A DNA stretch of 16,795 nucleotides from Planctomycetota bacterium (lineage in GTDB: Bacteria > Planctomycetota > Phycisphaerae > WQYP01 > JAJZKY01), in the NCBI GenBank assembly GCA_021803885.1, contig JAJZKY010000017.1:1-16795 (forward strand), in the 5' to 3' direction. This document shows positions 1 through 6,249 of this stretch, piece after piece (position 1 is the stretch's first letter; every line of letters begins with the position of its first letter). The translations under genes and the position numbers were made by a program. The notes under the pieces were generated by a model. The model saw nothing but the letters and a program-made list of their open reading frames with translations. It was not told where the DNA came from and searched no databases.

Positions 1-656
1 CAAGCCAGAAAAACGGCGCCGCGCTCCATCAGCAACGGAATGCAGTTGGCGGACGGAGAATACAGGCCATGGGGATCGTTGTAGTCGCCGCGCGGCTTGC
101 CCTTGACGGCCGGGGGAATTTGGAGAAAGACGTAGCTTTTGTATTGGTGGCCGATCATGGCGGGTAAATTGTATTTTTCCCAGACGTAGGGGTCGAAGAG
201 CGCCAGGTGACAGGTGCCGTGCGTGGCCGAAACAGCGAGAAAATCAGGATGCCGATACGACCATATCTGGGCGTTCATGGCGTTGCGCATCAGGTTGAGC
301 CAGGGGCTGGCGATATCCGTGTTGTCCCAGACTTGTCTGGGGCCGCCACGATAATGCAGGAGTATATCCAGAGCCACCGCGTCCCATTGGCCGGGATGGG
401 TGAGAATCATGGGGACTTTCTTGAAGTTTCTGGAACGGGGGGCGGAGGCGAGGATCGCGCTAAAATCATGGAGGCCGGCCGCACCCGGTATTTCCAAAAT
501 CGGGGGCCATTTTTTTGGCGCCGCCCCGGCGGCGCCGGCCATACCCAGCAAAGCCGCTCCGGTCAAACCGCCCTGGGCCACCCTGGCCAGCATCTCCCGC
601 CGGGGCATGAGGTTTTTCACGGTACCGGCCGAAATTTTCTCCGTGTTTTTTTTCAT
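1..656 (-). CDS. Tat-exported protein of unknown function (3' end outside window)
   Basis: The reading frame is open from an ATG at 656 to the left edge (218 codons seen), so the C-terminus is missing. An AAGGAGA ribosome binding site sits 5 nt before this ATG, which fixes the start. The N-terminus has a twin-arginine-like signal: Arg-Arg-Glu-Met-Leu at about residues 19-23, then a hydrophobic Ala/Gly/Leu stretch ending in an AGA-A cleavage-like site near residue 48. This implies export of a folded, perhaps cofactor-bearing, protein. The mature part includes the motifs HPGQWDAVALD, HYRGGPRQVWDN, SATHGTCHLALFDPYVWEKY and LPAMIGHQYKSYVF. I do not recognise the family with confidence; a DsrE-like periplasmic fold is a weak possibility. 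It starts 19 nt after alaS on the same strand, so the two are probably co-transcribed. Confidence 0.8.
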   Translation of the reverse strand, partial: MKKNTEKISAGTVKNLMPRREMLARVAQGGLTGAALLGMAGAAGAAPKKWPPILEIPGAAGLHDFSAILASAPRSRNFKKVPMILTHPGQWDAVALDILLHYRGGPRQVWDNTDIASPWLNLMRNAMNAQIWSYRHPDFLAVSATHGTCHLALFDPYVWEKYNLPAMIGHQYKSYVFLQIPPAVKGKPRGDYNDPHGLYSPSANCIPLLMERGAVFLA

Positions 657-675
657 GATGTCTCCTTGCAAAGTT

Positions 676-3570
676 TCACGCTTGAAGTTTATTTCGGGCT
701 AATTCGCGCCCGGCCGCAAGCGCTTGTTCAATGTGATCCACGTCTTTACCGCCGGCCATGGCCATCTGCGGGCGGCCGCCGCCGCTGCCACCCACCAGGG
801 GCGCCACCTGCTTGATCCAATCGCCGGCTTTTATTTTATCGACCAGGCCATCGCTGACCGCCGCCAGCAAGTTTACTTTCGGCGGCAGGGGATTGCCATC
901 TTTGTCCATTTCCACCTGCGTGGCGGCCAGCAGCATGGCTACCGGCGCCGGCGCGAGTTTTTTCCTGAGCATATCCATCGCGGTTCGCAGGGTATCAGCG
1001 CCGCCATCGGCAATCCGCCCCACCACCAGACGGGCGTGGCCTATCACCTGGGCCGCGGCTATAAGCTGTTCAATCTGCCCATTCGCCAACGGGCCGCGAA
1101 CTTCCCGCTGTTGTTTGAGCCACGGCTTAAGCGATTCCTGAAACTCGGCCAGCGCCTGCTGAGCGCACCGCCGAATGAGCACCGGCAAGTTTGGCGCACG
1201 AGACGCCTTTTCCAGAGCCGCAATCAGCGCGGGCAGTTCCTGCGGCCTGGTTGCTGATCCCCGCTCAATAAGATCGCGTACCCCTTGCGCCTGGGCGCCG
1301 GCTTGCGCCGCGGCCCGGCCCGTGAGCGCCACGATTCGCCGCACGCCCCTGCTTACCGATTCCTCCGCCGTAATGGTGAACTCCCCTACTTGTCCGGTCG
1401 CCGCCAAATGCGTTCCACCACAGAATTCGATGGAATATTCCCGCCAGCGCGGGTTGGCCGGATCCTTGAGCAATTCCTCCACCGGCGCGCCGATGCTGAC
1501 CACCCGCACCACCGGCGGGTACTTTTCTCCAAAAATAGCACGCAAGGAATTGATCCGAACAGCCTCCGGCAACGCCGCCGGAGCCGTGTACACCACCATA
1601 TTCCGGCGAATCGCCGCCGTCACCAGTTCCTCCACGTGCGAAAGCTGGGCCTCTTCCAACGCCCGGGGATGAACAAAATCGAACCGCAGCTTGTCCGGAT
1701 CAACCAGGGAACCTTTTTGCTCCACGTGCGTACCGAGCGTTTCCCGGAGCGCCCAGTTGAGCAGGTGCGTGCCGGTATGGTTCATTTCGGTTTGCCGTCG
1801 AATGGGAGACACTTCCGCCGTGACCATATCGCCGACTTGGAACCGTCCGGAGACAATGCGTCCGATATGCAGAACAAAACCCTCCACCCGCCGCGTATCC
1901 TGAACGGTGAACACCGCCCCCTGATCGGATCGGATTTCTCCCTGATCGCCCACCTGACCGCCCATTTCGGCGTAGAAGTTGGTCTTTTCCAGAATCAGCG
2001 CCAGTTGATCCGTCGCGTCGCCGGCAGCGGAATTTTGCAGGCGCGAACCGTCCCCCATCGCCGCCACCATGGTACGCAAGGGTTTGGCTGCATACTTGGC
2101 CTGGTCGTTCGTCGCGCCGACGCGCCGGGCGGCGAGTTCGGCCAGGACATGCGGCGGCAATTCACCCGGTTCGGCCGGCAAGCTCTTGCCGGCCCCGCGC
2201 GCCTTTTCCCTGGCCTGGGACATCAGTTCTTCGTAGCCCGCCACGTCAACGTCCAAGTCCCGTTCGCGGGCCATGATCTGAGTCAGGTCGATGGGAAAAC
2301 CGTAGGTATCGTGGAGCTGGAAGGCGTCGGTCGCCGAAATGACCGGCCGCGCGGCCGAAGAAGTCCGCGCCGCACGGGCGGCGGCGTCGAAAAGTTCCAG
2401 GCCGCGATCCAACGTACGTATAAAGCCTTCTTCCTCGGCCCGGATAACTTCGGCCACGCGCGGGGTATCATTTTTGAGTTCCGGGAAAGCGTCGCCCATC
2501 ATATCCGCGATCACCGGCGCCAGGCGATGCAGAAACGGTTCGCGCATATTCAGCGTCTGGCGTCCGAAGCGCACGGCCCGGCGCAGAATCCGCCGCAACA
2601 CGTAGCCGCGGCCCTCGTTGCTTGGCGCGGCGCCATCCACCAGCGCAAAACTCAGACAGCGGACGTGATCAGCAATCACCCGGAAGGCGATATCCCGCAG
2701 CAGATCGGGATTGTGCGAGGCGGCGCTGGCGGCCGCGCCGGGTGCGGGAAACATCCCGCCATACCGGCGGCCGCATAAATCGCCGATGGCCGCGAACAGC
2801 GGCGTAAACAAGTCGGTGGCGTAATTGTCTCCGCAGCCCTGGAGCACCTGGCAGAGACGTTCCAAACCCATACCGGTATCCACATGTTCCGCCGGCAAAG
2901 GCGCCAGTTTGCGGTCCGCATCCCGGTTGTATTGAATGAAGACAAGATTCCATATCTCCATTACCCGCGGATCATCGCCATTAATCCGTTGCCCGCCGGA
3001 AAAGTCCGGCGTGCGGTCGATGAAAATTTCCGTGCACGGCCCGCAGGGACCGGTTTCGCCCATTTCCCAGAAATTGTCCGCACCGAACCGGTGAATATGG
3101 TTCTGGGGCAATTGGGCGATGCGGCGCCACAGCCGGACCGCCTCTTCGTCCGCCGGCACTCCGCCGGCCGGGTCGCCTTCGTACACCGTCACGTGCAACC
3201 GGCGGGGGTCCAGCTTCCATACCTCCGTCAGCAGCTCCCAGGCCATTTCGATGGCGCCGGCCTTGAAGTAATCGCCAAAACTCCAATTGCCGAGCATTTC
3301 AAAGAAGGTGTGATGACGCGGCGAGAGACCCACATCGTCCAGATCGTTGTGTTTGCCGCCGGCGCGGATGCACTTTTGCGTATTGACGGCGCGCGTCCAG
3401 GCCGGCTGGGCCATACCCAGAAAGAACGGCTTGAACTGGTTCATGCCCGCGTTGGTGAACAGCAGCGTCGGATCGTCGCGCGGAACCACCGGGTTCGACG
3501 GCACAAACGTATGCCCGTGCTTCTGTACGAAAAAATCAATGAACTGCCGGCGTATTTCACGCGACGTCAT
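676..3570 (-). CDS. alaS: alanyl-tRNA synthetase
   Basis: Charges tRNA-Ala with alanine in the cytoplasm and hydrolyses mischarged Ser/Gly-tRNA-Ala. The N-terminal class II catalytic domain is clear: residues 1-52 carry the family hallmark (LFTNAGMNQFKPFFLG), followed by TRAVNTQKCIRAGGKHNDLDDVG at 59-81 and GRGYVLRRILRRAVRFGR near 320-337. The editing domain keeps its zinc/catalytic ligands HTGTH (598-602) and CGGTH (717-721). The C-terminal Gly-rich motif GGSGGGRPQMAMAGG begins near 927. At 964 aa it is about 90 aa longer than the E. coli enzyme (876 aa); Ala/Arg-rich segments at about 390-410 and 455-490 look like where some of the extra length lies. The ATG at 3570 has an AGGAG sequence 9 nt upstream. 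A possible promoter and a GC hairpin lie in the leader. Confidence 0.97.
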   Translation of the reverse strand: MTSREIRRQFIDFFVQKHGHTFVPSNPVVPRDDPTLLFTNAGMNQFKPFFLGMAQPAWTRAVNTQKCIRAGGKHNDLDDVGLSPRHHTFFEMLGNWSFGDYFKAGAIEMAWELLTEVWKLDPRRLHVTVYEGDPAGGVPADEEAVRLWRRIAQLPQNHIHRFGADNFWEMGETGPCGPCTEIFIDRTPDFSGGQRINGDDPRVMEIWNLVFIQYNRDADRKLAPLPAEHVDTGMGLERLCQVLQGCGDNYATDLFTPLFAAIGDLCGRRYGGMFPAPGAAASAASHNPDLLRDIAFRVIADHVRCLSFALVDGAAPSNEGRGYVLRRILRRAVRFGRQTLNMREPFLHRLAPVIADMMGDAFPELKNDTPRVAEVIRAEEEGFIRTLDRGLELFDAAARAARTSSAARPVISATDAFQLHDTYGFPIDLTQIMARERDLDVDVAGYEELMSQAREKARGAGKSLPAEPGELPPHVLAELAARRVGATNDQAKYAAKPLRTMVAAMGDGSRLQNSAAGDATDQLALILEKTNFYAEMGGQVGDQGEIRSDQGAVFTVQDTRRVEGFVLHIGRIVSGRFQVGDMVTAEVSPIRRQTEMNHTGTHLLNWALRETLGTHVEQKGSLVDPDKLRFDFVHPRALEEAQLSHVEELVTAAIRRNMVVYTAPAALPEAVRINSLRAIFGEKYPPVVRVVSIGAPVEELLKDPANPRWREYSIEFCGGTHLAATGQVGEFTITAEESVSRGVRRIVALTGRAAAQAGAQAQGVRDLIERGSATRPQELPALIAALEKASRAPNLPVLIRRCAQQALAEFQESLKPWLKQQREVRGPLANGQIEQLIAAAQVIGHARLVVGRIADGGADTLRTAMDMLRKKLAPAPVAMLLAATQVEMDKDGNPLPPKVNLLAAVSDGLVDKIKAGDWIKQVAPLVGGSGGGRPQMAMAGGKDVDHIEQALAAGRELARNKLQA

Positions 3571-3587
3571 GCCGAAATACTCCTGCG

Positions 3588-3603
3588 TCCCGGCGTGCCG
3601 GGA
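3588..3603 (-). promoter_or_regulatory. GC hairpin in alaS leader
   Basis: TCCCGG-CACG-CCGGGA is a perfect 6-bp stem with a 4-nt loop. On the mRNA it ends 3 nt before the AGGAG Shine-Dalgarno sequence of alaS, so it could limit ribosome access. Function is inference only. Confidence 0.4.
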
Positions 3604-3653
3604 TCGAACCTTGCATTTTAACCGCTCCCGGACATCGCGAAAACACCGCGGTG

Positions 3654-3659
3654 ATTATA
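3654..3659 (-). promoter_or_regulatory. possible alaS promoter (-10 TATAAT)
   Basis: Reading the minus strand, a perfect TATAAT hexamer lies about 85 nt before the alaS ATG, inside a short AT-rich patch (AAATTTGATTATAAT) in otherwise GC-rich DNA. No good -35 hexamer is present 16-18 nt upstream, so the assignment rests on the -10 box alone. It would give a leader of roughly 75 nt. Confidence 0.4.
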
Positions 3660-3846
3660 ATCAAATTTGCGGTCGCTGGCGCACACGGCGTGGCATACCG
3701 GCCAGATTGTTTGCAGCGGCAATCATATCAAAGGAGCGAGTTGGCGGCATCTGACGATTTCCCCCGGCGAATCCGCCGCCTGCAACGAGGCCTTGGCTCG
3801 CCGTAGCGGAAACCAGGGCCAGCGCGGCGGAGCCCGATAGGCAGTT

Positions 3847-3865
3847 GTCCCGCGGGTGTCGGGAC
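3847..3865 (-). terminator. possible stem-loop after porin gene
   Basis: On the minus strand GTCCCG-ACACCCG-CGGGAC forms a 6-bp stem with a 7-nt loop, 25 nt past the porin stop codon. No T-tract follows, so it is at best a weak or Rho-assisted terminator, or a 3'-end stabilising hairpin. Confidence 0.3.
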
Positions 3866-3890
3866 GGGGCCGGGGGTGGGCGCGGTTGTG

Positions 3891-5312
3891 TTAAAACGTA
3901 TAGATCGCATCAATTCCAAAGGTAGTCTGGTAGTGCTTGCCGTTGGTCAGCACGCCGTGGTCAGCCAGGTCCTCACGAATTTCCGGACGAATGTAGAAAT
4001 TCTTGCTCAGAGAACCCCGGGGAAATGGCGTGATTTTCATGCCGATGGTGAGTTCCCCGTACTGGACGCTCACGCCGGCCGGCGGCGGATTATAGACAAA
4101 GGCGTCCATGGTGAAACCGGCGCCGTCGTAGTAATACTCTTCGCGAGCATTAAACGTCAGGTGGCTATTGAGGGTGTAGCTTTGATACAGGGCTTCGCTA
4201 AACCATCCGGCCGCGCTGCCGTTGCTGGCGTTTCCAGCGCCGTCATAGCCGATGGTGGTGTCTGAAACCAAGGTCAGGGCATTGTTCAAAATGGGGGGGA
4301 CCCAAGTGATCAACGGCTCAATGACCGTGCGGTAGGGATTGTTGGTGCCGGTGTCCTGCGGGCCCACCGAAAGATTCAGGGTATAAGTCCACTGCGAATT
4401 GGGCGCGTAACTTACTTCACCCAGAAAATCGACGGCGGTGTTGTTGTCGTTAAGAGCCTGGTTCCATCCGCGGGTCACGCCGGCATAAAACGTCCATCGG
4501 CTGTCGGGCACGTATTCCGCCAGTACGCCGGTTTGTGTGAAGGGGATGCCCATGCCAAAGGCCAGCGAGTGTGAATAGAAGAAGTTGGTGGTCGGATTGA
4601 TGGTTTCTTCCCCCAGCAGGGTCACGAAGTTGCCCGCTTTGAATTTGATGTTGCCGGCGCTGCCAAGGTTCAAGGCGAAGGTGACATACGCCTGCTCCAG
4701 ATCGAATTGATACAGGGGCGTCTGGATGGCGCTGGTTATGGCGCTGCTCTGCGTGGCGTAACTGTGGTAAAAGTTCAGGCCATTGGCATGGATATTATCG
4801 GCCGTGGCCGGGTCATAACCATAGAGCCACTCGACTTTCCCGCCGATGGCCCAGCCACGCTTGATGTAGTTGGGATCGGAAAAGTTGATGGCCCGGGCAA
4901 CCGTCAGATCAAGCTGATCCATCTGAAGATGGTTGCCATACTCCGTATCGAATACGCGGGTGGGAATGACCCCGCCGGCGGGGCGCCCGCTCAAATCAGA
5001 AGTATAACCCACTTCCAGGTAGCCGTAGATATTCAATCCGAGATTCTGAATATCCTCTCCGACGGTGGAAGGGCCGGCCGGTATCTTGTCCAAGCCGTAC
5101 ATGAGCGCGGGATGCGTGTCGGCCGGCGAGGTGGCCGGAACCTTGGCAGCAAGCGCTGCAATGACCAGCTTGTCAACTTTGGCCGAGGAAGGGGCGGTTC
5201 CCGCGGCGCCAGTGGCGGTATTGCCCTGAGCCTGTGCCCAACCGTGTACCGTCAGGCAAACCGTCACTGCGGCGGCAATAGCCATTGAGATATGCAACGA
5301 ACGCTTTTTCAT
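3891..5312 (-). CDS. BBP2/OmpL-type outer-membrane beta-barrel porin
   Basis: A 473-aa predicted outer-membrane channel. Residues 1-29 form a Sec signal peptide (MKKRSLHISMAIAAAVTVCL..., cleavage likely after AQAQ). The mature protein has alternating-pattern beta strands rich in Tyr/Gly/Asn and ends in a terminal Phe (YTF), the usual C-terminal signal of outer-membrane barrels. The stretch KFKAGNFVTLLGEETINP, followed by FFYSHSLAFGMGIPFTQTG at about residues 220-265, matches what I know of the 'putative beta-barrel porin-2, OmpL-like' family. The substrate is unknown. The ATG at 5312 has an AGAGG ribosome binding site at 6 nt. The whole initiation region is duplicated 76 bp upstream. A sigma-54-type promoter lies upstream, suggesting control by an activator responding to nutrient or envelope state. 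It is transcribed towards alaS, but 320 nt separate them. Confidence 0.85.
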   Translation of the reverse strand: MKKRSLHISMAIAAAVTVCLTVHGWAQAQGNTATGAAGTAPSSAKVDKLVIAALAAKVPATSPADTHPALMYGLDKIPAGPSTVGEDIQNLGLNIYGYLEVGYTSDLSGRPAGGVIPTRVFDTEYGNHLQMDQLDLTVARAINFSDPNYIKRGWAIGGKVEWLYGYDPATADNIHANGLNFYHSYATQSSAITSAIQTPLYQFDLEQAYVTFALNLGSAGNIKFKAGNFVTLLGEETINPTTNFFYSHSLAFGMGIPFTQTGVLAEYVPDSRWTFYAGVTRGWNQALNDNNTAVDFLGEVSYAPNSQWTYTLNLSVGPQDTGTNNPYRTVIEPLITWVPPILNNALTLVSDTTIGYDGAGNASNGSAAGWFSEALYQSYTLNSHLTFNAREEYYYDGAGFTMDAFVYNPPPAGVSVQYGELTIGMKITPFPRGSLSKNFYIRPEIREDLADHGVLTNGKHYQTTFGIDAIYTF

Positions 5313-5388
5313 AGTTCACCTCTTGAAGCATACAAACTGTCACTGCGGCGGCAATGGCCGGCGTAATAGACAACGAACGTTTTCCCAT
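5173..5388 (-). other. overlapping leader reading frame from the duplicated start
   Basis: The upstream copy of the duplicated initiation region opens a 71-codon frame. It begins with a porin-like signal peptide, then runs through the true porin ribosome binding site and 140 nt into the porin gene in another frame before stopping at 5173. The start signal is as good as the porin's own. The C-terminal two thirds are simply out-of-frame porin codons, so the peptide itself is unlikely to be functional. Its translation could still affect porin expression by competing for ribosomes or by keeping the leader unfolded. Confidence 0.35.
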
Positions 5389-5408
5389 AGATCACCTCTT
5401 GAAAAATT
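5257..5408 (-). repeat. 76-bp tandem duplication of porin RBS, start codon and signal-peptide codons
   Basis: Copy 1 (5257-5332) and copy 2 (5333-5408) align without gaps at an offset of exactly 76 nt, with roughly 15-20 mismatches. On the minus strand each copy carries the same AAGAGGTGA ribosome binding site, an ATG (5388 in the upstream copy, 5312 in the downstream copy) and about 19 codons of signal peptide. The upstream copy reads MGKRSLSITPAIAAAVTVC and the true one MKKRSLHISMAIAAAVTVC. Because 76 is not a multiple of three, the upstream start is out of frame with the porin. Confidence 0.9.
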
Positions 5409-5439
5409 ACGCATTCCAAGCGGATGACTGTTTAGGAAG

Positions 5440-5455
5440 TGCAAATGTCATGCCA
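5440..5455 (-). promoter_or_regulatory. sigma-54 (RpoN) type promoter for the porin gene
   Basis: On the minus strand TGGCATGACATTTGCA fits the -24/-12 consensus TGGCAC-R-N4-TTGCW at every defined position except one (C to T at the sixth base), with correct GG-GC spacing. It lies 52 nt upstream of the first ATG (5388), so transcription would start near 5430 and give a leader of about 40 nt. An imperfect palindrome, TGCAATGCTTCGCA (5545-5558), lies about 120 bp upstream of the expected start. That is the distance range expected for an enhancer-binding activator. Confidence 0.6.
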
Positions 5456-5650
5456 AAACGATAAGATAAATGCAAAAATCGCTCAATCCTGCGATATATG
5501 GTGGTTTTTACGAATGTATTGCTTGCGCTGGTGGAAAAGTGCTGTGCGAAGCATTGCATATTTTCCAACATTTTTATAAATATCATTTCGGCGGACGCCC
5601 AAAAATTAGGCAATGCTCTCTGAGCTCGACTTTTGCCGATTTTTCGAGTC

Positions 5651-5812
5651 TCACGCGGCCCGGCAAAGCTGATCCAGCAGCCCGAACAATTTGTCCAGAC
5701 CGAACAAGGGCTGAAACTCGTATACGCGGGCCAGAAACGCGCCGACGGGCTTGACCAGCAACAGCACAACCAGCATAAGCAAGCCGATCGATAGCCAGGC
5801 CTCACCAGTCAT
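5651..5812 (-). pseudogene. kdpA: truncated KdpA (N-terminal 53 residues only)
   Basis: KdpA is the K+-selective membrane subunit of the KdpFABC potassium pump, normally 550-600 aa. Only its start is present here: MTGEAWLSIGLLMLVVLLLV, then KPVGAFLARVYEFQPL and FGLDKLFGLLDQLCRAA, then TGA. The first transmembrane helix, the K-P-x-G-x-x-x-A-R-V motif and the approach to the conserved 'RLCG' segment match the family. No continuation is visible in any frame after the stop; an AT-rich regulatory stretch for the porin follows instead. Its ATG overlaps the kdpF stop (ATGA). The rest of kdpA and all of kdpB and kdpC are missing, so it cannot make a working pump. A deletion or an assembly join near 5650 are the two explanations. 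Confidence 0.75.
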
Positions 5813-5901
5813 AAAAACTTCTCCGGAAATAATAGGGCGATGAATAGATAGATAAGAATCAACGCGGCCAGGATTCCGCATATCCAGTAAAGGACGCTCA
5901 T
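5809..5901 (-). CDS. kdpF: KdpF-like small membrane subunit
   Basis: A 30-aa single-helix peptide, MSVLYWICGILAALILIYLF followed by IALLFPEKFL. It has the length, single transmembrane segment and C-terminal (P)EKF-type ending seen in KdpF, the stabilising subunit of the KdpFABC potassium ATPase. GAGGGGAGGG lies upstream of its ATG. Its ATG overlaps the stop of the preceding 31-aa gene (ATGA), and its own TGA overlaps the ATG of the kdpA fragment (ATGA), so all three are translationally coupled. With kdpA cut off, its role is uncertain. Confidence 0.7.
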   Translation of the reverse strand: MSVLYWICGILAALILIYLFIALLFPEKFL

Positions 5902-5993
5902 GGAGGCCCTCCCCTCAGATATTCGCAAAGTTTTACCAGCGCCCAGGAGACGCCGAAAAACACCGCCGCCGCCAACGGATACAACAGGTCCAT
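5898..5993 (-). CDS. small membrane peptide at head of kdp operon
   Basis: A 31-aa peptide, MDLLYPLAAAVFFGVSWALV then KLCEYLRGGPP, with one hydrophobic helix (about residues 3-20) and a basic, Gly/Pro tail. GGAAGGTGA, a strong ribosome binding site, stands 6 nt before the ATG. The stop overlaps the kdpF ATG. Small peptides of this kind with a W-x-x-V-x-x-C-x-x-L pattern occur before kdpF in other bacteria as I recall them. It is therefore likely a genuine Kdp-associated gene, but its function is unknown. It is the first gene of the truncated operon, about 100 nt downstream of the phased TTGAT motifs. Confidence 0.6.
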   Translation of the reverse strand: MDLLYPLAAAVFFGVSWALVKLCEYLRGGPP

Positions 5994-6097
5994 TGAAATC
6001 ACCTTCCGTTCAACATAAGAAAACTCCATCGGATGACACGTCGCGACCCTGCACGCGTCACCAGAGCGAGCTTAGGCGGACAGAAGGAAGAGGTCTA

Positions 6098-6145
6098 ATC
6101 AAAAAATAATCAAAAATGGGCGATTCCTCATCAAGAAAACATCAA
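6098..6145 (-). promoter_or_regulatory. four phased TTGAT motifs, candidate operator for the kdp head
   Basis: On the minus strand TTGAT occurs four times, at 6145-6141, 6134-6130, 6113-6109 and 6102-6098. The start-to-start spacings are 11, 21 and 11 nt, close to one, two and one helical turns. The first pair is CTTGATG repeated after TTTT; the second is TTTTTGATTA repeated after one T. The T-rich second pair resembles the KdpE operator of enterobacteria (two T-tracts about one turn apart), although the hexamers differ. A weak -35/-10 pair (TTGATG, 17 nt, GATTAT) overlaps the array. Confidence 0.5.
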
Positions 6146-6161
6146 GACGCCAAGGAAGAGG

Positions 6162-6206
6162 CCGGCGCGGGAATCTTTTCAGGCATGGGAAAACTTATGG
6201 CGCCGG
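6162..6206. repeat. inverted repeat between PEP-CTERM gene and kdp head
   Basis: Two perfect 7-nt arms (CCGGCGC at 6162-6168 and GCGCCGG at 6200-6206) enclose a second short pairing (TTTTC/GAAAA), giving a two-tier stem-loop. It lies about 44 nt past the stop of the PEP-CTERM gene. No T-tract follows on the minus strand. It may mark the 3' end of that transcript. Confidence 0.35.
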
Positions 6207-6249
6207 TGCAATCTTGTGGTATGGTGAGGATCATTTACGTTGCGGCGGA

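Larger units (their letters stand above)
3571..3890. other. intergenic region between porin gene and alaS
   Basis: These 320 nt separate the porin stop from the alaS start. They hold a hairpin 25 nt after the porin stop (3847-3865), the possible alaS -10 box and the hairpin next to the alaS Shine-Dalgarno sequence. I see no protein-coding signal on either strand. A GGTTCGATCC string (3601-3610, minus strand) resembles a tRNA T-arm but is not part of a tRNA. Confidence 0.6.

Noticed and set aside
1285..2778. Long plus-strand reading frame (497 codons) antisense to alaS
   Set aside because: It mirrors the alaS codons in a GC-rich gene, has Arg/His/Gly-rich composition with no recognisable motif, and alaS is unambiguous.
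3595..3625. tRNA-like T-arm string GGTTCGATCC on the minus strand before alaS
   Set aside because: Flanking bases do not form a T-stem or acceptor stem, and no anticodon or D arm can be folded upstream; it is chance plus the leader hairpin.
6084..6161. Repeated AAGGAAGAGG (6084-6093 and 6152-6161)
   Set aside because: A 10-nt purine-rich repeat 68 nt apart with no phasing or symmetry; likely chance.
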